64,000 nucleotides of DNA from Antedon mediterranea (Eukaryota > Echinodermata > Crinoidea > Comatulida > Antedonidae): contig NC_092676.1 of assembly GCF_964355755.1 (NCBI RefSeq), positions 6,616,288-6,680,287 on the forward strand. The letters are read 5' to 3'. The translations under genes and the position numbers were made by a program. This document shows positions 50,022 through 62,165 of the stretch, one piece after another. The first letter of the stretch is position 1. Each line of letters opens with the position of its first letter. The notes below the pieces were generated by a model. It made no database searches. It worked only from the letters and a program-made list of their open reading frames with translations, and had not been told where the DNA came from.

Positions 50022-50093
50022 ATAGTAGTAGTAGTAATAGTAGTAGTAATAGTAGTAGTAATAGTAGTAAGAGTACTTATAGTAATTACTATT
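49964..50093. repeat. (TAG)n microsatellite
   Basis: About 40 AGT/TAG triplets with AAT interruptions. A short leader, MAKTGEDSLDERKTPYC, precedes it in frame with poly-Ser after TTTATTTTCAG at ~49905; I would not call this a gene. Confidence 0.9.
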
Positions 50094-51445
50094 AAAAAAT
50101 CAAAAGAAAAAAAATAAATGATTTGTGTGATTTAATAATATAGTTTCTATAATTTATATAGACGATAATTTTCAAAAGATGGCGACGGACGTATTCTTTA
50201 TTTATTTTTATTTTTTTTGCAATGACATTGATACCGTTTTAATACGTACACATTTTGACAGTCTGACGGCGACACGTATTAACCTTTGTGGTTGGTGCAC
50301 GCTTTATCATCCTCCTCGATAAATATTATTGTTGAAGATGTTTGTTTAAGACTTGCTGAAACTCCCATTTTCTCTTGTTTGTGCACTGTATTTTACTTGA
50401 CTTATCCTGATTGGCCAAATCCTACTTTTGTGGGTGTGTTAACAACATCAAACCAATCGTAATAGCGTATTTTTGTTGAGGGCAAACAAAAAACACACCA
50501 TCTATAAAATATTTTGTTTTTTTCCAAAAGTTGGTAGTTCGTACTTTCGGTACTGATTTTAACCATCGGATATAATATGTAACCCTGTTAATTAAATTGA
50601 TGTTAGATATAATTAGTTATTGATAATAATTAAAACGAATTTAGGTTCAACGACGATTTTGTTCCAAATAGGGGGGATGTTTTCCGATCGTCGTGTTGGT
50701 ATGTAGTAGTAGTTCATAATGGATGTCTATCATCTTGAAAAAATACCCGCACGCAATAAATACGAGGATGTGTATGTATTAATTACTTATAATTAACAAA
50801 TCGACTATAATAGTTACAGTGACAACAATTAAGTATTCAATCGTGTTTTACTGTATTTATTATTTATTTATAGGCCCTATTATAAACAAGAAATATTTCT
50901 TACAAAAAACGCCGCGTAACTTTTAGACTGGACAGTTGTAAGAACAGTCTTCATTAATCTAATACTGTATAATAGGTCGGCCAATCAAAACGCAAGTGAA
51001 TAATTGAGACTTTACTTGTGATTTATGTCATTGGCCTGTCAGCACAGTCGTTTCTTTCTAGAATTAAACGCACAAACTTGTATTGGGAATAATGTATGTG
51101 GTTATTACTATCGCATTTAGGTATTGATAATAATAATAATATGGCTTTTGAATATATAATTACTGTCTGTAGAATAACATTTATACATTTTCAGTTCGCG
51201 ATGAAAGTTATATGAATGGATTTGTAATAGGTATTTATAATAATAGTATATGGGTTGTATTATTGCTAAGCTACTGTATCACCAAATCGCGTTATAACAT
51301 TATTTCTCAGGATTTTTTGCACCATTGATTAATACCAAACGCGTATCGGTATTATAGTTTTTAATGAATCATTACATTAATAAAAATACCCAATTAAATC
51401 AATCGCGTCAGTCCAATACCGACTTATGTTTCGATCACATAGTTC
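50094..51445. other. Non-coding interval
   Basis: AT-rich. The segment 50884-50922 is an inverted copy of ~41465-41505. No gene seen. Confidence 0.45.
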
Positions 51446-51590
51446 TGTGTCTACACTGTCCCAACTAGTTTAACAAAAAAAGTGTGATGTGCCCAAATAT
51501 GGTAGTGATATGCCCGAATATCGTAGTGATATGACATCGTCATGTCTATATAATATGGAAACATCATATTTAGTTTGATAGTATAGACAG
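51446..51590. mobile_element. Short palindromic MITE, relative of 1801-1925
   Basis: Starts TGTGTCTACACTG and ends GATAGTATAGACAG; contains GTGTGATGTGCCC as in the intron-4 copy and ATATGCCCGAATATCG. Ends are diverged. Confidence 0.55.
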
Positions 51591-51609
51591 AGCTTAATGA
51601 TTATATTTA

Positions 51610-52650
51610 AAAAATGTTTTCTTACATTTTGAAAAAAAGTATTTATTTGTTTATAAGCCCAATTTTCCAGTCTTAATTTTACATTTTGAAAAAAAGTATT
51701 TTATTTGTTGATAAGCCCAATTGTGCAGTCTTATTTTACATTTTGAACGAAAGTATTTATTTGTTGATAAGCCCAATTTCCAGTTTAATAATAATGACCC
51801 CTTCCACAGTGCTTATACCATATACATTTTACATGATATTGACCGTGGGTTCTTTACGCCTCTGATGCATTTGTTTTTATTGTACCTTTTTAATACATTA
51901 TTATATGTTTAGGCCTAATCACACCCAATTTAATGAAACGGTAAGATTCCGATTTCAATTGAACGAAAGTAGTACTGTATTTAGTATTCATTGATAAGCC
52001 AAGGGTCCCATGGCGTTAGCCGATATCTTGAGCATTTGACTCATGTGTCAACATGTAACACAAATCATTCTTCAAAATCTAAAGAAAGAACCTCACACGT
52101 CTTTTTTGTGAGTGATACACTATGGATATGCCCACGGAAATAATATGTGGACATTGCAAACAATCATAGGCCTACAGTAACAAACATAACATGGCTAATA
52201 AGACTTGTTTGTTTTCTAGTGGATTTTTATTTACTTTAGCATGTAGAATAAAACTAGTAACAGTGGCTATATTAATAATTATACTGATTATCCTTGATGT
52301 TATCGCGTCTAATAATAAAATATTTTGTTGTTGATAAGCCCAATTTTTCAGCCTTGATTTTAAATTTTGAACGAAAGTATTTATTTGTTGATAAGCCCAA
52401 TTTTGCAGTCTTAATAATGACCCTTCCACAGTGCATTTTACATGATATTGACCGAGGGTTTTTACGCCTCTATAGCCACTGATCAATACCATAATTAATG
52501 TACTTTTTTAAATGAATATTGAAATGTTTCAACATACCCAATTCAAAAACACGGTCCGTTTTCGAGTTCAATCTTTTGATTAGAGAGGTTGGAGTTTCAT
52601 TTTGAACGAAAGTATTTATTTGATTGATAAGCCAAATTTCTAGTCAATGA
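51610..52650. repeat. Dispersed ~60-bp repeats
   Basis: GAAAGTATTTATTTGTTGAT plus AAGCCCAATT recurs at ~51630, 51690, 51745, 52370 and 52607. The blocks at 51790-51860 and 52415-52475 share CCTTCCACAGTGC and ACATGATATTGACCG. Open frames across it (51721-51912, 52294-52482) are repeat by-products. Confidence 0.75.
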
Positions 52651-52946
52651 TTTGAGATTCAACGGGTTTTGCTTTCAATTGTATAATAATATAATTATAT
52701 ATATATAAATATAATATTAAGTATAATTATGAATTCACCAACACTTTCAGGCCCAATAACAATGATCCCGGGCCCGAGTTTTTGTAGACCGGACTTCCAT
52801 GCACAGCCACATGTTAAGGAATATGAATCTCTTTATGATTTTAATATGGTTCGAAATGATATTACACAACAACGATTAGACAGCAACGGTACAAGAATCC
52901 AACTAATAAAATCGGAATGATCAATTAATTGAACATTTACAGCATA

Positions 52947-53307
52947 AGGCCCATACACTAGGACGATAACGATCGACGATAAATAGACAAATGTGCATTT
53001 TTAATACATAAACCAAAAGAAATATAAACAATTCCTATGATGAAAATTATATTTTCACACGTCCAATCAAATGACGTCATGATTAGTAAGACCAATAATA
53101 TCGTGACAATACAGCGATTTTATTGTTTTTATTTATCATGACGTCATTTGATTGGAATTTGAAAAACATTATTTTTATCAAAGACAGCATAAATGATTAT
53201 CCTATAGGTCTAGAACGAAAACCTTTCTAATTTCTTTTGGTTTATGTAAAAAAATGCATGCTATATATTTATCGTCCGTCGTTATCGTCATAGTGTAATT
53301 GGGCCTT
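52947..53307. mobile_element. Palindromic MITE with TA duplication
   Basis: Starts AGGCCCATACACTAGGACGA and ends with a near-complement (GTCGTTATCGTCATAGTG, TTGGGCCTT), flanked by TA on each side. The inner segments TCAAATGACGTCATGATT and ATCATGACGTCATTTGATTG mirror each other. TA target sites suggest a Tc1/mariner-type origin. Confidence 0.72.
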
Positions 53308-53888
53308 TATACAAAAAAAATAAATTGATTACGAAGTATGTCATTTTCACCTATCACCAAAAAACTAACCTTTTCAACACTAATTAATTGTTACGAAGCC
53401 AATTTATATTATATATTTCATTAAAACTGAACTTTACGGTAAATGAAGAGTAAGTATCAGTTAATATGAATAATATAACTAGTAGGTCTATGAACTTGCG
53501 CCCAGACACAGAACTGTGACATTACTATCATAAATGTTGAAACCACTTATAAAACCTTTTTTTAAAGAAAATATAATTGTGTTAGGAGAAGGCTAATAAA
53601 CAAATAGATAATGTACAAACCTTTTTCTGGATTAATTAATGGAGCAGGCGTTCCTAATAATCTGCTGCTGCTACCTAGACTGATTGTTCACCTTCTGACG
53701 ATAATTGATTGGACCCCCCCCCCCCTCCACGGCATCTGATAACCAACAAAAAATTTACCAGGACTGTTTCAATGATTTAATATCTGACGGCGTATTATTA
53801 TAACATTAACAGTCAAAAGAAAGTCATCAATACCTCCCTTTATGTTGACAGAGCCAAAATAAAGTTTTGACCATTATCGAATGATTAT
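53308..53888. other. Non-coding interval
   Basis: AT-rich with a C14 run near 53715. No gene recognised. Confidence 0.45.
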
Positions 53889-54347
53889 TTGACAGTGACT
53901 TATTATAATACCGGCCTGGTTGACAGCAAAACGAAGTTATTATTTATTGAACAAGATTTTACAGATTTCCGTCTACATCTCAATAATACTGTAGGCAAAG
54001 GCTTTCATATAGACTCTCTTCTCCCAGACGTTTTTTGGGTCCGGCAGCTACCTATAAATTATAGTCGAGTTTTCAAATTCACAAAACTGTCAGCCTTAGA
54101 TACTAAAGCTACCGCTATGAAACAGCTTATTAATGAATGTGTCCTCCTGGGACATAGCTGGCTAGAGCCGCGGCGCGAAAAAAAAAACATGACCAAAAAA
54201 AAAAGAATCTATAGAGGGCGCAAAATCGTTAATAGAGGGGGGAGGAGAGAGCGTGATGTGAATGTCAACAACAACCAACGTCGTAGGCCTAGTAGACTTT
54301 ATAAACGTCGTTTCAATACATTTTGCGAGTATTTAGTATTTTATTAA
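53889..54347 (+). CDS. Unrecognised 152-residue ORF
   Basis: Open from ATG to TAA. The first ~95 residues are mixed in character (LLFIEQDFTDFRLHLNNTVG, LLPDVFWVRQLPINYS, TKATAMKQLINECVLLGHSW). The rest is Lys/Arg-rich (KKKRIYRGRKIVNRGGRRER). AT-rich codon use like the background. No family or splice signals assigned; it may be fortuitous. Confidence 0.25.
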   Translation: MTVTYYNTGLVDSKTKLLFIEQDFTDFRLHLNNTVGKGFHIDSLLPDVFWVRQLPINYSRVFKFTKLSALDTKATAMKQLINECVLLGHSWLEPRREKKNMTKKKRIYRGRKIVNRGGRRERDVNVNNNQRRRPSRLYKRRFNTFCEYLVFY

Positions 54348-54677
54348 AAAAAATAACAACAAATATAATATTATGTACCACACAATGATTGTATGTTCGA
54401 CTAATTTTCCGTTATTCGGGGAGAAAATAGCGAGTAATGATAGAGAGTCTTGTCGCGTTGATCGGCGGGCTAGAAGGCCTAGCTAGTACTTCTACTGTAG
54501 TAGGCCTACACCCTACTACTAGCCTATGCCTGCCGGAGTATGGTCGAAGCGGTTTGCCAACCAAAGCGGATGCCAAACCAAAAACTATTATCTCCGACAT
54601 GATGATGCCTCATTTGTATTTTTGTAATTATATGTATTTATTAATTATTTATTTGTATTTATTTAGGCCTATATAAT

Positions 54678-55002
54678 GCACTTGTCAATTGTATGACCCA
54701 CTATACGACCCCCGTGAGAGGTGCGTCATTTACAAATAATTACTGACGCAGGGGTGCGTCAAAAAACCTAGATGGTACGTCACATCAATGAACAAGGTGT
54801 GTCGATGTCCGTCACTTTACCACCCACCATATCATAAACAACATGGTCACAGTGCGTCAAAATGGGTGCGTCATGGTCACCTAAAGGTAAGTCACCTTTT
54901 TGACGCACAGGTGCGTCATGGTATTCAAAAGTATGACGCACATCGGACAAATGACGCACCTCTCCCGGGGGTCGTATAGTGGGTCATACAATTGATAAGT
55001 GC
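54678..55002. mobile_element. MITE filled with TGACGCAC/GTGCGTCA words
   Basis: Inverted ends GCACTTGTCAATTGTATGAC and complement with near-perfect pairing over ~45 bp, flanked by ATAAT at 54673-54677 and 55003-55007. The interior contains about ten copies of (G)GTGCGTCA or its complement TGACGCAC. Non-coding. Confidence 0.8.
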
Positions 55003-55203
55003 ATAATTATTGTACAGTGAGTGGAAGGTGTGGCGTACCGCTATCCCAACGCCACCACCGGCGGGTGGAGGAGGAGATGATGACCGGTAAGTCTGACCTG
55101 TGTTTTGATTTATATATTTACTACTTCTTTATATATATTGCTTCGTTTTGTATTCGCGCATTTGTTCTCAGCTTTATATAATTACGACATATTTACATCC
55201 AGA

Positions 55204-55265
55204 GGTGGTAGGCCTATATATATATATATACTGTATATATATATAGGCCTATATATATATTAATA
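55204..55265. repeat. (AT)n with flanking AGGCCT
   Basis: TAGGCCTATATAT... and its mirror ...ATATATAGGCCTAT form a long self-complementary tract. Confidence 0.8.
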
Positions 55266-55299
55266 TTATAACAATCGAGTTTAAACAATTACTATGAAA

Positions 55300-55372
55300 G
55301 CCCCAGTGGTCTAATGGTTAGGACATCTGCATATCAAGCAGAAGGTTCCGGGTTCGAGTCTCGGTTGGGGCG
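55300..55372 (+). tRNA. tRNA-Asp-like gene, anticodon ATC
   Basis: 73 nt, perfect cloverleaf. Acceptor GCCCCAG pairs with TTGGGGC; D-arm GTCT/GGAC; anticodon stem TCTGC/GCAGA with loop ATATCAA, so the anticodon is ATC (codon GAT, Asp); variable AGGTT; T-arm CCGGG-TTCGAGT-CTCGG; discriminator G73. A box TGGTCTAATGG and B box GGTTCGAGTCT are in place. A T5 terminator follows at 55375-55379. No intron. Eukaryotic tRNA-Asp normally has GTC; A34 would need conversion to inosine. Confidence 0.9.
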
Positions 55373-55380
55373 ACTTTTTC

Positions 55381-55780
55381 TCATTCTCACAGATTTCCTC
55401 AGCTTTTAATCGTTTCAAATTAAATAATTAAATTTCAGTATATCACACCGAGCGGTTTAGAATTTATGTTCGATACCTGATGTGTTTTATAAATTTTATA
55501 AACATGTAATACTGTATTTACAGTCGAATTCGCGAAAGTCGAAAAATCGACTGTGTAATTTTTATTTAATTTAATTTTTTTGGTCCTAATACACACATCC
55601 TTTAGTGATATCGTATAAATCACAAATCACGCGGCAACAACGCGCTAAAAAATAAAAAATCACCGACGAAACGTACGTAATTTCGATGAACAAACGACAG
55701 AGGTGATCGTATGGTGGGACCATATCGGGTCTATAGCATAGGCGGCGTCCTATAACTTGCACTAGTATATATATGTTTTA
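55381..55780. other. Non-coding interval
   Basis: AT-rich flank of the tRNA gene. Nothing recognised. Confidence 0.45.
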
Positions 55781-55837
55781 GCGTTGAGAACTTGAGCGGC
55801 GTTGAGAACTTGAGCGGCGTTGAGAACTTGAGCGGCG
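55781..55837. repeat. 18-bp minisatellite, three units
   Basis: GCGTTGAGAACTTGAGCG is repeated three times exactly. It encodes SGVENL-type repeats in one frame; not called as a gene. Confidence 0.92.
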
Positions 55838-55914
55838 TTTACAAATCTGCAAGTCATAACTCGAATTTTTATTACCAGTCCCATATTTCATTTATTAATG
55901 TACAGTGGAAGGCA

Positions 55915-56665
55915 TGCTACACGTTTACCTGTTGTTGGCGTGCAAAGGTATTCCGAAAAAGGGGAAGGCATATATATACATACTGTATATCTCTGCCAGC
56001 GCAGAGATCATCTCATTCACTCTACCCGGTGGAGCCGAACGGGAAGGTAGTCGAAAGGGTTCAGCTCTTGCTGGCGTGCAAGGGTTTTTTTGGCTTAAAA
56101 AAGGGACGGCGTATACACACACATACATATATCTCTGGCGGCGCAGAGATCATCCGAATAGCTCACTCCGCCCCTCCGGTGGAGTCGAACGTGAAGGTGG
56201 TCGAATTTGTGGTGCCTCTTGCTGGAGTGCAAGGGTTTTTTGGCGAAAAAAAGGGACGGCGTATGCACACATTATACATATATCTCTGGCGGCGCAGAGA
56301 TCATCCGAATAGCTCACTCCGCCCCTCCGGTGGATTCGAACAGGGAAGGTAGTCGAAAGTGTTCAGCTCTTGCTGGCGTGCAAGGGTATTTTGGCTTTAA
56401 AAAGGGACGGCGTACACACATGTATCTCTGCCGGCGCAGAGATTATCCGAATAGCTCGCTCCGCCCCTCCAGTGGAGTCAGAGATTATCCGACTAGCTCA
56501 CTCTGCCCCTCCGGTGGAGTCGAACGTGAAGGCGGACATACACATATATCTCTGCCGGCGTAGAGATCATCCGAATAGCTCGCTCCGCCACTCCGATGGA
56601 GTCGTACGTGAAGGTGGTAAAAAAAAATATTCACCTCTTGCTGGCGTGCAAGGTTTTTTTTTTGG
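55915..56665. repeat. 125-150-bp tandem repeat with conserved hairpins, five units
   Basis: The hairpin ATCTCTG...CAGAGAT recurs at ~55989, 56131, 56282, 56423 and 56548 (partial copy near 56478). Each full unit also has CTTGCTGGCGTGCAAGG, a T-run before TTGGC, AAAGGGACGGCGTA and CTCCGCCCCTCCGGTGGAG (second stem). GC-rich against an AT-rich background. Long open frames in several registers are by-products of the repeat. Confidence 0.82.
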
Positions 56666-56816
56666 CAAAAATCTCTCTTCCACTCTGAAGTGCAAGTTCT
56701 CGGAGTCGTTTTCTTGTTTGTTTTCCGAATAAAAAATGATTCCGAGACACGGTTCACATCTTGCGAGAGAAAGCACGTGCTTGCGGATTACTATTTCTCT
56801 GATGTGCAGATTTCAG

Positions 56817-57024
56817 TAGCAGCAACAACAACAGTAGTAGCAACATCAGCAAAGGAGCAACAACAGCAAAGGAGCAACATAAACCACATCAGTAGTAAGA
56901 ATCGTAGCAGCAACAGCAGCAGCAACAGCAACAATAGCATCAGCAACATCAGCAACAACAACAGTAGTAGCAGCAACAGCAACAATAGTAACATCAACAA
57001 CAGTAGCATTACCAACAGTAACAG

Positions 57025-57059
<35 letters not shown>

Positions 57060-57445
57060 GCAACAGCAGCAGCAGCAACAACAACAGCAGCAGCAATGAC
57101 ATCAGCAAAAACAGCAGCAGTAACAGCAAAAGTAGCAGCAGCAACATCAGCAACAACAACAGTAGCAGCAACAACAGCAGCAGTAGCAGCAGCAACATCA
57201 GCAGTAGCAGCAGCAACATCAGCAGCAACAACAGTAGCAGCAACAACAGTAGTAGCAACAACAGTAGTAGCAGCAGCAACATCAGCAGCAACAACAGTAG
57301 CAGCAACAACAGTAGCAGCAACAACAGTAGTAGCAACAACAGTAGCAGCAACATCAGTAGTAGCAGCAGCAGCATCAGCAGCAACAACAGCAGCAGCAAC
57401 AACAGCAGCAGCAACAATGGAAGAACTAATGTCAGCATAATTCAT
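56817..57445. repeat. CAG/CAA-type trinucleotide array, right copy
   Basis: Same triplet mixture and same 3' tail (GGAAGAACTAATGTCAGCAT) as at 6100-7330, but only one array. Marks the left edge of duplication A's right copy. Confidence 0.88.
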
Positions 57446-60400
57446 TCATTTCATCGTTTATTTCGGAAAAAATAATACAGAGTGCAAAATTCTCCATAGG
57501 TCAAGAACAAATTAGTGTCTACAAGAAATAAACACAAATAGTAAATACAGCATCAACTAATAATGCTATCATACTTTGGACTAGAAAACACACTTCTTCT
57601 GCAAGAACAAATTGACTTAGGTGTTTGGAGACTAGGCCGACCAAAGTCAATCTTGATAGAATAAAAACTTTACAACCTACACCTATAATACATAAAGTCA
57701 TAAGTCGAAAGTCATAAGCCGTCAGACATGAATGAATTGAATGAATGAATAACGATTGAAATTTACTCATTTGGTTTTTGTATTCAATTTTTTTTTTCAT
57801 TAGAAAGTTAAGGTCAATAAAGAGCACATAAACGATTTACAAACAGCAATTCAATTTTACAAATTATAACAATACATTTACATTTTGTTTACTTTTTTCT
57901 CCTAGATTTACATTTTAGGTTAATTGTTATCGACGATAATACGTACCTTGTAAAAAACTGAAGATATTGTGATTTGCAAGTGGTTAGCAGGCCTAGTAAA
58001 ATCATCTAATTGTTGGAAATGTAGAAAATGTAAAAACAACGCACACACATATTCTGATGCACGCGTTCAGGTGATGGTAATGCTGAAGTGACATTTAGGA
58101 AGATAAACATAGATGATTCTCTAAACTAAAAATTGGCAGCGTAATGGTTTTTTATTTTTTAAATATAGGATATGCATAGTGTAAAACGGTTTTAAAAAGC
58201 TCTTATGATACGTTCGATGTATTACTTCGACAAAATATTAACACTTTTTTGTTTATCTTTTCAATCATAGTCAAAATAAGTACAAGGGTATGCCAACGTT
58301 CCATCTTTTCTGCCGACAGAACACGGACCGCCAACAACGTTGCAAAATAAACACTATTGGAACGGTTAGTGACGTATCAGGACGATTTAGCCAGCCAACC
58401 CAGATCAGAGACCTCAGTTTTAATTTGATTAAACCCGCTGATTGGCTGTGACATAGATGACCTTAGCATTATAATACACTATTTCAATTAAATCACCAGG
58501 CACCACAATTATTATAAATAAAATCACATCAAAAAGATTCACAAAAAAAAAACTGGTGCTTTGTCATATACTGTATTTAAAACTAAATTATGGCACATGG
58601 TTAATAAATACATGGTCAAATGCGTAATTTAGTATTGTAACGTAATTTTAAATTTTCGGAGGTTTTCTGAAGAAGAAGATAATTCAAATAAAAATTACAT
58701 TTTATTAATAATATGAACTACTTAAAACCTTTCCTAAGAAAGTGAACTTTCCGTAGTCCGATTTTAATCAAAATAGTTGTATTTATTTATTTTTTATTTT
58801 TATTTATTAAAACATATTTAGGCAGAATAATTCAGAAAAGAAAAGTTCACAAAAAGATCACAAATTTCTGTATGGCAATATCTTGTTCTCAATCACTCGA
58901 TGCAGATGCATCAATAGAGTAATATTATATTGCGCATACGATTTCTAAATGTTGTTGATCTTGATTAGTGGCAACATACATGGTGTTCAAAGAGCATGTT
59001 TGGCAACCGTGCTTTTGCATAGGATAGCTCGGTGGAAACTCGTTTGATGTCACCGTCGATATAATATCATCCTACTTATTTTGTCCATGATTCAATCATC
59101 ATTTAGTTTCATATTATAAATAAGTTATAAATATTAAACTATATAACTATTATATCAATACGTTGTCTCTTGATTGTTTACAATTTTTTAACGGTCTCTT
59201 CAATACTTAATATCATAAAAGTACATATTTATGATTGTTTTATGATTAGCTGCTGTTCTAAAAATGTTAATAGGGACTTTACAAAACAGGACGGGAAGCC
59301 ACAGGACGGTGCTCATTAATAATGAATGAGCTTCAACAAAGTGGGCGGAGCTTAGCGTGAAATTCCGTCGTAACTTTTTGAAGACGATAAAGTTCGAATT
59401 TTACCGTTTACGGATAACGACTCACTAGAAATAATGGCATATAACCTTAAAAAGACAGTTCAAATTAAACTTAAAAGTGGCATTTTCGAAACTCTAAATA
59501 ACATTTGAACTTCTAATTTAATTGTTTAACGAAATAACATTTTAATTGGATTAAAATGGCTGTGTTAAAAGCAATACATTTTGCGCGGCGTTTGAATGCG
59601 AGGCCTCTAGCTAGGAAGGCCTATGCTGTATCACCAGAGCCAAGCGATTCAGAAGGGCCCCGCGCCGCGTGACAGGGGAGGGAGAGAGATATACTGGCGG
59701 TCGTCGTCTACGCTCAAGAGTGCCTATTATTTGTACGTGCACGGTAACATTTGGCAACATGTTTGGTAGGCCTACAAAAAGTCTTTAAGAAAAAAAATTC
59801 ACAATTTGGATAGAATAGCGACAATATTACTGTAATATCGTGGCTATTCCATACATGCCAACATTAAACAAGGCCATATACAGTACATGGCTGCAGTCGC
59901 CTGCTCAAGTTAGTGTTTCAACCGACCAATCGACCGACCAACCCACACAGTGAGCTGTATAAAAACAGAAGATTGTGTTTGTTAAGGTCAATAGCGCCCT
60001 CTATCTATTATCGAGAAGTAAGGAGTGCAGTATGTTATAAATAAATGTGTAGTTTCTGAACAATTTGAGCCCTAATTTGTATATCTCCGATTAGTGGTTG
60101 CTGAGATATGAGAATTCAAGGTCAAAGGTCAATAATGTTAGAAATAGCACTTCCATTCATTTTTGGACAAACTTTTTCAATAAAGTGAATATAAAAACAT
60201 ATATCCTAACGATTTTGACACCATAATTAAGTAAGTATCTGTGACTAGCGGTTTCCAAGATACAGAGTACGTTATTAAAAATGGCGGCCATTTTTAATTA
60301 TGCAAATTAGGCTACTTCCCGTTGTCAAAAAATGTCCTAACGTTGATAAATGTGTTCATTAGGGTCTAAAGAACACATTTCATCAAAAAAACCTTTTCTT

Positions 60401-60925
60401 GCAATTTGTGTGAGAAAAGGGTCATTTTTTAGCTAAATCCCATGGACTATCACATCGCGTGGTGGTGGCTATGTAAGGGGAAAAATGACGGCAGAATGAT
60501 GGTCATACATGCCTTAAATATTGTAAATGTGCTTGTGTGCAAGCCATTTTGTTATATTTTAATACAGAAAAACCACACATATAAATCAAAATTCAGTTAT
60601 CTTCGTAATACGGGAGAAAATGTTGAAAAACGGGAGCACAATATTTGGCTCCCGGGAGACGAACCCAAACGAGAGTGTTGGCATATATGCTATTATTTTA
60701 TAATAACAGTAGATTTATTATACTCGTTCGGTAGTGCTTGTTGCCATGTGTTAATATTTCATATATTATGTTGACATATTGTACCCTGGGCTATAATATG
60801 TTTTAACCAATTATGTAAACAAATAAAAAGGTCGAAAAAATGTGGGTTTTGAAATGGATGGGCAAAAGGAATGCGAAATCATGACTTCTAGAAAATCACT
60901 TACAAGATCTTTTGATGCGTGCTTA
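57446..60925. repeat. Segmental duplication A, right copy (empty-site state)
   Basis: Matches 7290-9889, then 23829-23875 directly across the uninterrupted GTTTGTTAAGGTCAA (59977 on), then 23895-24767 without the two MITEs. A block at ~60034-60449 (including AAAATGGCGGCCATTTTT) is present only here. No gene is supported in the body. Confidence 0.9.
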
Positions 60926-61330
60926 AGTAAATTAATGTTAAAATCAAACATTATTTGGCATGATTTTCCCTCGGTATCAATAATAGTATTGAGAATATCG
61001 TCTAAAAATGTTTGTTGTTTGTTTGTTTGTTTTTTCAATAAAATAATCAATTATTTCCAAAAAAATACATTCACAAGATTCAATACATAGATCCTTTCTC
61101 TCTTTTATATCTATTTTAGAAGAAATAAACATACCAACTCCTCTTCCTTTACGATTCTCCCTATCTAATACGAGGAAGTCATAGTTCATATTGTTTAACC
61201 ATGTTTCCGATATAGGCCTACCTATTATTGTAAAGTAGTGGTTGGTTAAGTTTTGGTGTGTAGTTAGTTCATCAATGTATTTATTGATAATATGTTTTAG
61301 TTTCTTTAATAGATTCGTTAAAATCATATA
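60840..61330 (-). pseudogene. LINE F (CR1-like) endonuclease fragment
   Basis: Minus-strand frames read ISETWLNNMNYDFLVLDREN, NRKGRGVGMFISSK, ECIFLEI, then FDFNINLLKHASKDL, VSDFLEVMISHSFCPSISKP: the TETWL-like, GGGVG-like and GDFN-like blocks of an exonuclease-endonuclease-phosphatase domain, with the catalytic GDFN degraded to FDFN. It has frameshifts and no downstream RT. Its 3' part (60840-60925) belongs to duplication A. Confidence 0.72.
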
Positions 61331-61594
61331 GACTCATATTATAAGAACATGTCTTAATAGCATTTAGCTTATTATTTCTGAGACTATATTCAATGAATTC
61401 GTCATGTTCCTTATTACCGTTTCCAATATATTGGAATAAACAGTATATATAAGATGTTTCGTTTTCATCATCGTTAGCTGTATGCTATCCATGCTTTTAT
61501 TTTGTATGTTGTTGTTATATTAGTCTATACGAAATTTTTATTTTATAAATGAATATATTATAATTATTTCCTTATTTCTACTACTTAATTTCAG

Positions 61595-62165
61595 TTACAA
61601 GAAGGTTCTGAAACGTGGTCTACCTCTCCCTGTATTAGGTTTTCTGCGAGACATACCTATAATTTTTTCATCTTTGTATCCGACGTTACTGGCCAATAGG
61701 GTGGTACCTCCATCTGATAGATGGTATCCATCAGATGCTAGAAATGTATTGACCAGCTCGCCGTTTCGTAAGAAGTTGCTATTGTCGTAGAGTGTTAGGT
61801 TTGGTAGTTGGTCAGTACGTACATTGTGCTTAATACACGAGTTGGCTATTTCAACTCTGCAATTTAGTGGGCCTGCTCGTGGCAAGCCAAGTGAGATCAA
61901 ACATTTAGTGTCTGGTGGTTTTGTGACTGTGTTGTATAGCGTTTATGCGCACTTTCCGGAGCTGATTTACAAAGTTGGTTATTTGTGGATTGTTAGTTCG
62001 GTGTTGTTTCATCGAGTACGTTTCCAATATTGATCGTTAGTGTATGCGTGTATATCTACTCTTGGTAAAAGGCGACTTGTTTAAACTTGTTTAAGGTGAG
62101 AATTTCCTATTAGTAGTACAGATGGCTTGCTTTTGGAAGCTCGATGTGTGTACATAATTATTTGT
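61595..62165 (-). pseudogene. LINE F ORF1: SGNH/GDSL-type esterase
   Basis: Minus strand, upstream of the endonuclease. Block I KPSVLLIGNSHLKQV (GNSH in place of GDS(H), nucleophile Ser kept) near 62090-62120, then a stop; NNPQITNFVNQLRKVRINAI around 61925-61990; after a frameshift, LISLGLPRAG, LTLYDNSNFLRNGELV, and the catalytic Asp-x-x-His block SDGYHLSDGGTTLLA. It ends with a basic GRGRPRFRTF tail at 61595. An esterase ORF1 is known in CR1-group LINEs. Disabled by at least one stop and one frameshift. Confidence 0.68.

Noticed and set aside
49889-50095. Ser-rich protein MAKTGEDSLDERKTPYC plus poly-Ser
   Set aside because: Beyond 17 codons it is a pure (TAG)n microsatellite.
55792-56732. 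Several overlapping 118-186-codon frames
   Set aside because: They arise in different registers of the 125-150-bp hairpin repeat, with no conserved frame across units.
56690-57475. 261-codon plus-strand frame rich in Ser/Asn and the opposing Leu frames
   Set aside because: Same triplet array; only a short leader is non-repetitive.
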